Counted from the first letter of the stretch, positions 1 through 6,484 are shown. The stretch is 6,539 bases of DNA from Bacteroidales bacterium (GCA_030600625.1 JAUVLS010000077.1:1-6539); one strand, 5' to 3'. Translations and numbers: made by a program. The notes: generated from the sequence alone by a model not told the origin.

Positions 1-148
1 AGATCATCGTTCAGTAATGATAAAAAATACGGAAGAAATAACAATAAGCAAAGCTGAATTTAAAATACAATTAATAAAATTAAATAATACGAGCTTTTAC
101 AAAACTTTACGAAATAAGCTAATGTGGGGAGTTGATAAAAGAAATTGA
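1..148 (+). CDS. nadK: NAD kinase, C-terminal end (partial at window edge)
   Basis: Reading from base 2 gives 48 codons open to the window edge, ending at the TGA at 146-148. The last residues read YKTLRNKLMWGVDKRN. From family knowledge, a tail of the form F-x-KTLR-x-KLMWG-x-D-x-R-N closes Bacteroidota NAD kinases, and nadK commonly lies directly upstream of the DUF6089-uppS-bamA-skp cluster, so motif and neighbourhood agree. The enzyme is cytosolic and makes NADP+ from NAD+ and ATP. The GGDG motif and the catalytic domain lie upstream of the window and cannot be checked. The gene does not look broken; only its 3' end is included. No terminator-like hairpin with a T-tract follows it, so some read-through into the downstream operon is possible. 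The call rests on a short C-terminal stretch only. Confidence 0.85.
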   Translation, partial: DHRSVMIKNTEEITISKAEFKIQLIKLNNTSFYKTLRNKLMWGVDKRN

Positions 149-158
149 GTAAAACAAA

Positions 159-170
159 TTTGAGCTCAAA
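159..170. repeat. Perfect 12-bp palindrome between nadK and the envelope operon
   Basis: TTTGAGCTCAAA is its own reverse complement. It sits 10 bp after the nadK stop and about 40 bp upstream of the candidate -33 box of the operon promoter. There is no T-tract after it and no loop, so it does not resemble an intrinsic terminator. A site for a dimeric DNA-binding protein is possible but unproven. A 12-bp palindrome in AT-rich DNA can also arise by chance. Confidence 0.4.
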
Positions 171-211
171 ACATTTTAATATTAGTTTAATAAGTTGAAA
201 ATAATCTGGTT

Positions 212-244
212 ATTGTAAATATTTCAAAAAAAAAGATAACTTTG
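212..244 (+). promoter_or_regulatory. Bacteroidota-type promoter of the DUF6089-uppS-bamA-skp operon
   Basis: A -7 box TAACTTTG (237-244) fits the Bacteroidota consensus TAnnTTTG. A partial -33 box ATTG (212-215) lies 21 bp upstream of it, which is normal spacing for the Bacteroidota primary sigma factor. Transcription would start near 250, giving a leader of only about 13 bases before the ATG at 264. The position, in the only sizeable gap before the six-gene run, supports the call. The -7 motif alone is expected a few times per strand in a window this AT-rich, so placement matters more than the match. Confidence 0.6.
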
Positions 245-263
245 TATATACAGATTAATACAA

Positions 264-1013
264 ATGAAATCATATAAACACATATTATTATTTAGTTTAC
301 TAATAATTCCAACTTTGGTTTTTTCGCAAAAATGGAAATTGTCAAGATCCGAATATGTGTATGGAATTGGCATCTCAAATTATTTTGGAGATATTGGAGG
401 TTCTTCTAAAGCAGATGCATTTGGTATTACCGATTTAGATATAGCTTATTCAAGACCTGTTCTGGCAATTGGTTATCGATATAAATTATATGAGCGTATT
501 GCAGTTAAGACTAATCTAACTTATGCAAATATTCATGGTTCAGATGTTAAGTCGATTAATGAAGGGAGAAATTATTCCTTTTCAACAAATATGTTTGAAT
601 TAAATGGACATGTTGAATACCATATTACTAAAGAAATGCACATGGTTTCCTATAAAAGTATGTCTATGCGTGGTAAAGTAAAAAAATTCAACACAGGCAT
701 TAATTTGTATGTATTTGCGGGAGTTGGTGGAGCATATTTTAAACCGAAAGCGAAAGATGGTTTTGTTGGGAGTTCAAGGTTTGTTGATAATAAGAACTTA
801 ACATTCGTTTTTCCTGTTGGGCTTGGATTAAAATATCCGGTAACAGGTACAACTTATATCGGATTGGAATTAGGGCGAAGATTCACCACTACTGATTTTA
901 TTGATGGATTTAGCCCTGAAGCCTCAGAAGCAAAAGACACATACTATTTTACAGTAATAAACGTTTCAACTAAGATTAAGAAGAAAAAGCGGAGATCCAA
1001 TTACCGATTTTAG
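264..1013 (+). CDS. DUF6089-type outer-membrane beta-barrel protein (first paralogue)
   Basis: This is a predicted small outer-membrane beta-barrel protein of 249 residues with no established function. Residues 1-21 form a signal peptide (basic start, hydrophobic core, cleavage likely before Gln22). The mature part opens with the pattern YGIGISNYFGDIGG (residues 33-46), which I associate with the DUF6089 family of Bacteroidota. Alternating aromatic and polar residues continue as beta-strand-like segments, with glycine-rich turns such as VFAGVGGAYF and FPVGLGLKYP, and the motif DFIDGF near the C-terminus. The last 13 residues are unusually basic (KIKKKKRRSNYRF) and end in Phe. It is followed after 6 bp by a second gene of the same type, so the two are very likely cotranscribed. 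It sits just ahead of uppS and bamA, as such genes commonly do in this phylum, which suggests an envelope role. A generic porin-like barrel is the alternative description; substrate and partners are unknown. Confidence 0.8.
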   Translation: MKSYKHILLFSLLIIPTLVFSQKWKLSRSEYVYGIGISNYFGDIGGSSKADAFGITDLDIAYSRPVLAIGYRYKLYERIAVKTNLTYANIHGSDVKSINEGRNYSFSTNMFELNGHVEYHITKEMHMVSYKSMSMRGKVKKFNTGINLYVFAGVGGAYFKPKAKDGFVGSSRFVDNKNLTFVFPVGLGLKYPVTGTTYIGLELGRRFTTTDFIDGFSPEASEAKDTYYFTVINVSTKIKKKKRRSNYRF

Positions 1014-1019
1014 AATTAT

Positions 1020-1718
1020 ATGAAAAGAAATTTATTACTGTTCCTGTTTGTTTTTTCAGCGAATTTATTAATAGGTCAAAGTAGAACAGAGCTAGGGGTA
1101 ACCCTGGGGACTTCTTACTATCAGGGCGACATAAGCCGTTCAAGATTATTTTATTCGCCTTCAATGGCTTATGGAGTTATTCTTAAATATAATCATAGCA
1201 ATCACCTTACTACAAGCATAAAAGGATTTTATGGGAAATTAAGTGGTAGCGATAGTGATTTTAGTGATATGGAGAATCAATTAAGAGGGGCTTCTTTTTC
1301 AGCCAGTTTGATCGATGTTTCTGCATTAATTGAATTTAATTTTTTACAATATACGAGTTCTGGTTATATTAAAAAGAATAAACATAGGTTTACACCATTC
1401 ATTTTTATTGGGATAGGAGGCAATTATATATTTGGCACTAGTGGTTTTGAAAATCCAATTACAATTCCTTTTGGAATAGGAATTAAATATAATATCTTTG
1501 AGCGCTTAACTTTAGGCTTAGAATGGAGTTATCGAAAAACATTTAATGACCAGATTGATGGTGTTATAAATGTTCAAGATGTTAATAATACTCCGGTAAT
1601 CCATAACGATGACTGGTATTCGTTTTGTGGAGTATTTGTAACTTATAAACTGTTTAAAGATAAGTTTGATTGTCCGACATATTACACATTAGGAAATGGA
1701 TTTAAAGGATCAGATTGA
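1020..1718 (+). CDS. DUF6089-type outer-membrane beta-barrel protein (second paralogue)
   Basis: This 232-residue predicted outer-membrane barrel has a signal peptide at residues 1-19 (cleavage likely before Gln20). The mature start ELGVTLGTSYYQGDI (24-38) is the usual opening of the DUF6089 family. It aligns by eye with the upstream protein at several landmarks: G-x-S-x-Y-x-GDI near the N-terminus, GSD in the first third, the IFIGIGGNY strand, the IPFGIGIKY strand, and D-x-IDG before the last strands. The end, NDDWYSFCGVFVTYKLF followed by a Cys-containing tail, fits the family closely, so this is probably the more canonical member. Function is unknown. Its last 23 bp overlap the start of uppS in another frame, which implies tight cotranscription and perhaps translational coupling. 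The start at 1020 is supported by the signal peptide beginning exactly there and the 6-bp gap after the previous stop. Confidence 0.82.
   Translation: MKRNLLLFLFVFSANLLIGQSRTELGVTLGTSYYQGDISRSRLFYSPSMAYGVILKYNHSNHLTTSIKGFYGKLSGSDSDFSDMENQLRGASFSASLIDVSALIEFNFLQYTSSGYIKKNKHRFTPFIFIGIGGNYIFGTSGFENPITIPFGIGIKYNIFERLTLGLEWSYRKTFNDQIDGVINVQDVNNTPVIHNDDWYSFCGVFVTYKLFKDKFDCPTYYTLGNGFKGSD
1635..1668 (+). promoter_or_regulatory. Possible internal promoter for uppS inside the DUF6089 gene
   Basis: TTTG (1635-1638) is followed after 22 bp by TAAGTTTG (1661-1668), a full match to the Bacteroidota -33/-7 pattern with slightly long spacing. It would start transcription about 20 bp before the uppS ATG at 1696. 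Because it lies inside coding sequence of an AT-rich genome, a chance match is a real possibility. Confidence 0.25.
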
Positions 1719-2439
1719 TAAAAAAAACCTACCACAGCATATAGCGGTTATAATGGATGGGAATGGCAGATGGGCGCAGAAAAAAGGAAATCAGCGAATA
1801 TTTGGTCACAAAAATGGAGTAAAAGCTGTTCGTGATACGGTGGAAGGTGCTGCTGAACTGGGCATAAAATTTTTGACTTTATATGTTTTTTCTACTGAAA
1901 ATTGGAATAGACCTAAGCAAGAGGTTAATGCAATAATGTCGTTACTAATAACTACCATTAATTCTGAAACCGACACACTAATCAAAAATAATATTCGTTT
2001 ATTGACAATTGGTAATATTGATGGATTGCCAAAAAATGTTGGTGCAAAGTTAAAAGACCTTAAAAATAAGACATCTAATAATACTGGTTTGTCACTTATT
2101 TTGGCCTTAAATTATAGTGCAAGATGGGAAATTGTAAATGCTGTAAAAAGCATTGTTTCAGAGCAGAAACAAAATCCTGTAGATGTCAATAATATTGATA
2201 ATAAGTTTTTTGAAAAGTATTTAAATACGAAAGATATTCCTGATCCTGATTTGCTTGTAAGAACAAGTGGAGAATATAGGATAAGTAATTTCCTAATCTG
2301 GCAAATGGCATATTCTGAATTATATTTTACAGAAGTTTTATGGCCGGATTTTAGAAGAAATGATTTATATGAAGCGATTGTTGATTATCAGAAAAGAGAA
2401 CGTCGTTTTGGGAAAATTAGCGAACAAATAAAAAAATAG
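1696..2439 (+). CDS. uppS: Isoprenyl transferase (undecaprenyl diphosphate synthase, cis-prenyltransferase)
   Basis: The enzyme condenses isopentenyl diphosphate units onto farnesyl diphosphate in cis to make the undecaprenyl diphosphate lipid carrier for peptidoglycan and surface glycans; it acts at the cytoplasmic face of the inner membrane. The 247 residues match the family length (E. coli, 253). Visible motifs are HIAVIMDGNGRWA (15-27), whose Asp21 is the catalytic Mg/diphosphate-binding Asp (E. coli Asp26); GHKNG (37-41); FSTENWNRP (65-73) with Asn69, Trp70 and Arg72; NYSARWEI (139-146); and PDLLVRTSGEYRISNF (184-199), with Arg189, Arg195 and then Glu208 in AYSELYF. These correspond to E. 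coli Arg194, Arg200 and Glu213. Tyr194 replaces the His of the E. coli GEHR motif, while all main substrate-binding residues are kept, so an active enzyme is expected. The ATG at 1696 gives the usual short N-terminus; an AGGA sits only one base before it, too close for a standard ribosome-binding site. It is 25 bp upstream of bamA. Confidence 0.96.
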   Translation: MDLKDQIDKKNLPQHIAVIMDGNGRWAQKKGNQRIFGHKNGVKAVRDTVEGAAELGIKFLTLYVFSTENWNRPKQEVNAIMSLLITTINSETDTLIKNNIRLLTIGNIDGLPKNVGAKLKDLKNKTSNNTGLSLILALNYSARWEIVNAVKSIVSEQKQNPVDVNNIDNKFFEKYLNTKDIPDPDLLVRTSGEYRISNFLIWQMAYSELYFTEVLWPDFRRNDLYEAIVDYQKRERRFGKISEQIKK

Positions 2440-2464
2440 TATAATTAAAACTGAATTTAATAGA

Positions 2465-5068
2465 ATGATAAGGAAATTCTTATTTAGCATAATTTTAGCT
2501 TTTACAGTTACCTCGATTTTTGCACAGGAAATTGATTATGGGACAATGCCTGTTGCAAATTACGAGAAACCACAGGAATATATTATAAAAGAAGTTACGG
2601 TTACAGGTATAAAATATCTCGATAAAAATATTTTGGTTAATTTGTCGGGATTAGCAATTGGAAGTAAGATTCTTATTCCTGGCGATGATATAACAAATGC
2701 GATCCAAAAATTGTGGGGGCAAGGGTTATTTTCAGATGTAAAAATTTATACAACCAAGTTTGAAGAAGATAGTGTTAGCCTGGAATTTTTTCTTCTGGAG
2801 CGTCATAGATTATCCGAATTAGAAATTTTGGGATTAAAAAAAGGTAAAGAAAATGATGTAAGGGAAAAGCTGGAATTAAAGAGAGGAATGCAGGTAACCC
2901 AAAACTTGATTAATAATTCAGAAAGAATTATTAAAGATTATTTATATGATAAGAAATATTTAAATTCTACAATAGATATTGTACAAGTTGATGATACAGT
3001 AGTTGGGCTTAATAATATTAAACTTAGAATTTACATCGACAAGGGGGAAAAGGTAAAAATTAGTGATATTAACTTTTATGGAAATACAGTTTTTTCTGAG
3101 GCCAAATTAAGAAGAACCATGAAGGAAACCAAAAAAAGAAGTTTGAACTTTTTTAAACCTTCTAAATTTATAGAAGATTCTTTCGAGGAAGACAAAGCCC
3201 TTGTATTAGCTAAATATAATTCGGAAGGTTACAGGGATGCTGAAATAATTATTGATTCTATTTATAAAGTTAACTCAGAGCGAATCGCTATTGATATTAA
3301 AATTTATGAAGGGAATCAGTACTTTTTTAGAAATGTTGATTGGGTAGGAAACACCAAATACTCAACAGATGGTCTTAACCGAATACTTAAAATAAAAAAA
3401 GGAGATTCTTACGATACCGAATTACTTAATAATAGATTAAATTTTGATGAAGATGCAGTTAGTAATCTTTATCTCGATAATGGACATTTATTCTTTAATG
3501 TTACACCAACGATTCAAAAAATTGAAAATGACTCTATCGATATTCAAATGCGGATTTCAGAAGGGGGACAGGTTAGCCTGAATAAAATCATAATTCACGG
3601 AAACACAAAAACAAATGAGCACATTATTAGACGTGAATTGCGAACAAAACCCGGAGCATTGTTTAGTAAATCTGAAATAATGCGTTCTCAAAGAGAATTA
3701 GCACAATTAGGTTATTTCGATCCGGAACAATTTGGTATTGAACCTACTAATATTAATCAGGCAGAAGGTTTGGTTGATATGGAATATACTTTAGTGGAAA
3801 AATCTACAGACCAGCTTGAAGTATCTGGTGGATGGGGTGCCAATATGTTTGTTGGAACTTTGGGTCTTAGGTTTAGCAATTTCTCGACAAGAAATATGTT
3901 TAAGAAAAATGCTTGGAGACCAATACCTTCAGGTGATGGACAAACTTTAAGTTTACGTGCTCAAACAAATGGGAAATACTACTCTGCCTATAGTATAAGT
4001 TTTATGGAACCATGGTTTGGTGGTAAAAAACCAAATTCTTTTTCTGTGTCAGCTTATTACACTATCCAAAAGAAAACCGATTATTTTTATCAGGTGAGTG
4101 ATGAATATCTTAAAATTTTTGGTGGATCAATTGGTCTTGGTCAAAGATTAAAATGGCCCGATGATTATTTTACAATATCAAATTCGATTAATTACCAGCG
4201 ATATGATCTTAATGATTGGGATTATTTTATTTTCCAGAATGGAACTTCAAATAATATTGCTTTTTCTACAACTCTTGCGAGGAATTCAACAGATCAAATA
4301 ATATACCCAAGAATGGGTTCATCATTTGCTTTAACTTTACAGTTAACTCCTCCTTATTCTTTATTTAAAGAAGATAATTTCTGGGAATTAACTAGTTCTG
4401 AAAAAGCGAATGTTGAATCCGATGTTATATTAAAATATGGCGACTCTTGGGAAGACTTAACATCTTCACAGCAAGAAATTGCTATAAATAGAGGCTATAA
4501 TGATGAAATGGATAGTAGGAAATATAAATGGATCGAAGGTTATAAATGGAAATATAAAGGATCCTGGTATCTTAAAATATGGAAAGATCTTGTATTAGCA
4601 GTAAATACAGAGTTTGGATATTTAGGCTATTATAACGAAGGTATTGGTCATTCTCCTTTCGGAAGATTTGATTTAGGGGGTGATGGAATGTCGGGTTACA
4701 GTTTATATGGTGTTGAGAATATTGCATTAAGAGGATATGAAAACAGCTCATTAACACCTTTAGACGCTAATGGTGCAAAATCTGGTAACATGTACGAAAA
4801 AATTAATTTCGAATTACGTTATCCAATCTCATTAAAACCGCAAGCAACAATTTATGTGTTAGGATTTATTGAAGCTGGTAATGCATGGTCTGGTGTTGAT
4901 AGCTTTAATCCATTTAATGTTAAGAGATCAGCTGGAGGAGGTTTGAGAGCATTCTTACCTATGTTTGGTTTGCTAGGTATTGATTGGGGCTATGGATTTG
5001 ATGATATTCCCGGGAGACCGGATGCTGGCGGTAGTCAATTCCATTTTGTAATCGGGCAGCAATTTTAA
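2465..5068 (+). CDS. bamA: Outer-membrane protein assembly factor BamA (Omp85)
   Basis: BamA is the central pore of the BAM complex, which folds and inserts beta-barrel proteins into the outer membrane. Residues 1-20 are a signal peptide (cleavage after FA, before Gln21). Five POTRA domains follow, with first strands near residues 38 (KEVTVTGIKY), 113 (LSELEILGLK), 199 (ISDINFYGNT), 286 (FRNVDWVGNT) and 370 (LNKIIIHGNT). The 16-stranded barrel runs from about 450 to the end. The conserved L6-loop R-G-[FY] motif is LRGYE with Arg756, and the protein ends in an aromatic outer-membrane signal (FVIGQQF). At 867 residues it is longer than E. coli BamA (810). Part of the excess is an acidic and aromatic insertion in the barrel at about 635-690. 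It lies 25 bp after uppS and 10 bp before the first skp gene, so it is coexpressed with its chaperones. TamA is the main alternative Omp85 protein, but it has three POTRA domains; five POTRAs and the skp neighbours make BamA far more likely. Confidence 0.96.
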   Translation: MIRKFLFSIILAFTVTSIFAQEIDYGTMPVANYEKPQEYIIKEVTVTGIKYLDKNILVNLSGLAIGSKILIPGDDITNAIQKLWGQGLFSDVKIYTTKFEEDSVSLEFFLLERHRLSELEILGLKKGKENDVREKLELKRGMQVTQNLINNSERIIKDYLYDKKYLNSTIDIVQVDDTVVGLNNIKLRIYIDKGEKVKISDINFYGNTVFSEAKLRRTMKETKKRSLNFFKPSKFIEDSFEEDKALVLAKYNSEGYRDAEIIIDSIYKVNSERIAIDIKIYEGNQYFFRNVDWVGNTKYSTDGLNRILKIKKGDSYDTELLNNRLNFDEDAVSNLYLDNGHLFFNVTPTIQKIENDSIDIQMRISEGGQVSLNKIIIHGNTKTNEHIIRRELRTKPGALFSKSEIMRSQRELAQLGYFDPEQFGIEPTNINQAEGLVDMEYTLVEKSTDQLEVSGGWGANMFVGTLGLRFSNFSTRNMFKKNAWRPIPSGDGQTLSLRAQTNGKYYSAYSISFMEPWFGGKKPNSFSVSAYYTIQKKTDYFYQVSDEYLKIFGGSIGLGQRLKWPDDYFTISNSINYQRYDLNDWDYFIFQNGTSNNIAFSTTLARNSTDQIIYPRMGSSFALTLQLTPPYSLFKEDNFWELTSSEKANVESDVILKYGDSWEDLTSSQQEIAINRGYNDEMDSRKYKWIEGYKWKYKGSWYLKIWKDLVLAVNTEFGYLGYYNEGIGHSPFGRFDLGGDGMSGYSLYGVENIALRGYENSSLTPLDANGAKSGNMYEKINFELRYPISLKPQATIYVLGFIEAGNAWSGVDSFNPFNVKRSAGGGLRAFLPMFGLLGIDWGYGFDDIPGRPDAGGSQFHFVIGQQF

Positions 5069-5078
5069 AATTTAAGAT

Positions 5079-5591
5079 ATGAGAAAAATACTTTTTGGTT
5101 TAATATTTGTTTTTATTTCAACTACCATAAATGCTCAAAGGTATGCTTTTGTTGATACAGAATATATTCTGAATAATATTCCGGCATACAAGGCAGCACT
5201 AGATAAATTAAATAAGTTATCTATAGACTGGCAAAAAGAAATAGAAGCAGAATATTCTATTGTTGAACAGATGCAGAAGGATTTTCAGGCAGAAAAAGTA
5301 TTATTAACAAATGAAATGATTAAACAGCGCGAAGCCGAAATTGCAACTGAAGAAAGAACAGTTAAGGATTTACAAAAAAGGTTTTTTGGGCCACAAGGAG
5401 AATTATTTAAAAAACGACTGGAACTTATAAAACCTATTCAGGATGAAGTGTATAATGTGATAAAAGATATAGCTGAATCAGGTAATTATGCAATTATTCT
5501 TGATACAGCTGCCGGAGCCACAATTTTATATACCGATCCAAAGTATGATAAAAGTGATGAAGTTTTAGAAAAGTTAGGCTATAAAAATTAA
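5079..5591 (+). CDS. skp: OmpH/Skp-family periplasmic chaperone (first copy)
   Basis: Skp-type proteins are periplasmic trimers whose coiled-coil arms hold unfolded outer-membrane proteins on their way to BamA. This 170-residue protein (E. coli Skp precursor, 161) has a signal peptide at 1-19, cleaving after NA before Gln20. The mature start RYAFVDTEYILNNIPAYKAA is the typical OmpH-family opening strand and helix. A long charged helical stretch, about residues 40-125, is rich in Glu, Lys and Gln in heptad-like spacing and forms the predicted arm, with the turn near FFGPQGELF. The C-terminal strand NYAIILDTAAGATILYTDP returns to the body domain, as is usual in the family. It starts 10 bp after the bamA stop, so cotranscription with bamA is expected. 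An OmpH-like protein with a different client set cannot be excluded, because Bacteroidota often have more than one. Confidence 0.93.
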   Translation: MRKILFGLIFVFISTTINAQRYAFVDTEYILNNIPAYKAALDKLNKLSIDWQKEIEAEYSIVEQMQKDFQAEKVLLTNEMIKQREAEIATEERTVKDLQKRFFGPQGELFKKRLELIKPIQDEVYNVIKDIAESGNYAIILDTAAGATILYTDPKYDKSDEVLEKLGYKN

Positions 5592-5604
5592 TTTTATAAA
5601 TTTG
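5574..5604 (+). promoter_or_regulatory. Candidate promoter for the second skp gene
   Basis: TAAATTTG (5597-5604) matches the Bacteroidota -7 box and lies in the 38-bp gap between the two skp genes. A weak -33-like TTAG (5574-5577) sits 19 bp upstream. A transcript from here would have a leader of roughly 20 bases before the ATG at 5630. It could let the last gene be expressed separately from the operon. The -33 element is imperfect and the motif is common by chance. Confidence 0.4.
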
Positions 5605-5629
5605 CATATAAATTAAAAAATAAAAACAG

Positions 5630-6148
5630 ATGAAAAAGTATTTAGGAATATTATTTGTAACAGTTTTAGTTACAGTATCAAGTGCATTTGCCCAAAAGAC
5701 AGATTATAAATTTGGTCATATTAACTCGAATGAGTTACTTTCAGTAATGCCTGAAAGAGATAGCGCCAGAATAGCATTGCAAAGTTACAGCCAAATGTTA
5801 CAGCAAGAAATAGAAGCAATGCAAGTTGAATATCAAAGTAAGGTAAACACTTATTTGGAGAAACAAGAAACTTATTCTGATCTGGTTAGACAATCAAAAG
5901 AAACTGAAATTCAAGAAATGCAACGTCGCGTTCAGGAGTTCCAGTCAACAGCTCAACAGGACTATCAACAAAAAGAAGCTGAATTATTCCAGCCAATTAT
6001 GGATAAAGCCCAAGCTGCAATAGAAAAAGCAGGTAAAGACAATGGTTTTTTATACGTTTTTGATATTGGAGCTGGTGGTGTAGTATATTTTTCTGAAAAG
6101 AGTATTGACATTTTACCTTTAGTGAAGAAAGAATTAGGTATTGAATAA
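5630..6148 (+). CDS. skp: OmpH/Skp-family periplasmic chaperone (second copy)
   Basis: This 172-residue precursor has a signal peptide at 1-21 (SSAFA before Gln22). The mature N-terminus YKFGHINSNELLSVMPERDSA is the OmpH opening, with the body strand followed by a helix. A Gln- and Glu-rich helical stretch at about 49-120 (many QQ, EMQ and QEF steps) forms the predicted coiled-coil arm. The end, NGFLYVFDIGAGGVVYFSE, is the returning strand of the body domain. It is clearly homologous to the preceding gene but diverged: its arm is more Gln-rich and less Lys-rich, and its tail ends KKELGIE rather than EKLGYKN. The pair is therefore an old tandem duplication, probably with some division of labour. 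It lies 38 bp after the first copy, may have its own promoter, and is closed by the terminator 23 bp downstream. Role: holding unfolded outer-membrane proteins for BamA; specific clients are unknown. Confidence 0.92.
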   Translation: MKKYLGILFVTVLVTVSSAFAQKTDYKFGHINSNELLSVMPERDSARIALQSYSQMLQQEIEAMQVEYQSKVNTYLEKQETYSDLVRQSKETEIQEMQRRVQEFQSTAQQDYQQKEAELFQPIMDKAQAAIEKAGKDNGFLYVFDIGAGGVVYFSEKSIDILPLVKKELGIE

Positions 6149-6171
6149 AACAATATAATTAAATATTTTTG

Positions 6172-6202
6172 ACCATCTTTATATTCTAAAGATGGTTTTT
6201 TT
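6172..6202 (+). terminator. Intrinsic terminator of the envelope operon
   Basis: A perfect 10-bp stem (ACCATCTTTA at 6172-6181 with TAAAGATGGT at 6187-6196) closes a 5-base loop (TATTC). A run of T follows, making seven T in a row to 6202. An extra G-U pair (6171 with 6197) can extend the stem. It begins 23 bp after the stop of the second skp gene and would end the nadK/DUF6089-to-skp transcript. The minus-strand side has no comparable U-tract, so it is probably one-directional. Confidence 0.9.
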
Positions 6203-6210
6203 ATTATTAG

Positions 6211-6238
6211 ACCATTATGGATTTAAAATCCCTATGGT
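6211..6238. repeat. Imperfect hairpin just after the operon terminator
   Basis: ACCAT (6211-6215) pairs with ATGGT (6234-6238), and GGATT (6219-6223) pairs with AATCC (6227-6231). A small internal loop lies between the two stems and the top loop is 3 bases. It lacks a T-tract. It may be a backup structure or a remnant; no function is evident. Confidence 0.35.
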
Positions 6239-6241
6239 TAA

Positions 6242-6268
6242 TAAATAAACGAATGTAATTCGTATTTA
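6242..6268. repeat. Hairpin of 11 base pairs with a two-base bulge
   Basis: TAAAT (6242-6246) pairs with ATTTA (6264-6268), then after a two-base bulge ACGAAT (6249-6254) pairs with ATTCGT (6258-6263) around the loop GTA. It is AT-rich and not followed by a T-run. It could be part of an untranslated RNA or simply AT-rich intergenic symmetry. Confidence 0.35.
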
Positions 6269-6306
6269 AACAAACTATTTATGACTGATTTAAGAACACC
6301 GATTAA

Positions 6307-6329
6307 CCCTGCCCGTCCGGCAGGCAGGG
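6307..6329. repeat. GC-rich palindromic intergenic repeat, element 1
   Basis: CCCTGCC (6307-6313) pairs with GGCAGGG (6323-6329). An alternative tighter hairpin uses GGCAGG at 6319-6324 with loop CGTCC. It is a sharp GC-rich island in AT-rich DNA. Read on the minus strand it begins CCTGCCTGCCGG, almost identical to element 2 at 6485 read on the plus strand. From memory, CCTGCC/GGCAGG palindromes recur in intergenic DNA of many Bacteroidota, which suggests a dispersed REP-like repeat; copy number in this genome is not visible here. Confidence 0.6.
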
Positions 6330-6383
6330 AATTTTGATTTTAGATATGGTTTAATTTATAACAGAAGATACTTCATAAATCTT

Positions 6384-6409
6384 AAATCGATAACTTAGCG
6401 AAGCGATTT
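6384..6409. repeat. Hairpin with AAATCG/CGATTT stem
   Basis: AAATCG (6384-6389) pairs with CGATTT (6404-6409). Inside, CTT (6394-6396) can pair with AAG (6401-6403) around a four-base loop. CGAAG occurs twice nearby (6399-6403 and 6412-6416). It lies between the two GC-rich elements. The stem is short, so this is weak support for a real structure. Confidence 0.35.
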
Positions 6410-6484
6410 CACGAAGTAATCCTTGTTCGATATTCAAAACAAAATAAATTATAAAAACTAAAGTAGCTGCTAAAAAATCGCAAG

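Noticed and set aside
976..1164. 62-codon open frame on the minus strand
   Set aside because: It lies across the end of one DUF6089 gene and the signal peptide of the next, with no recognisable domain; it is a shadow frame.
4572..4757. 61-codon open frame on the minus strand inside bamA
   Set aside because: It is antisense to the conserved barrel region including the RGY motif; its composition simply mirrors bamA codons.
2465..5068. TamA or another Omp85 paralogue in place of BamA
   Set aside because: Five POTRA-like repeats, the L6 RGY motif and adjacency to uppS and skp fit BamA; TamA has three POTRA domains.
5965..6153. 62-codon open frame on the minus strand inside the second skp gene
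   Set aside because: It is fully antisense to a clear OmpH-family gene and has no domain signal.
6281..6337. 18-codon plus-strand frame through GC-rich element 1
   Set aside because: It is too short, has no ribosome-binding or promoter support, and is made of the palindromic repeat itself.
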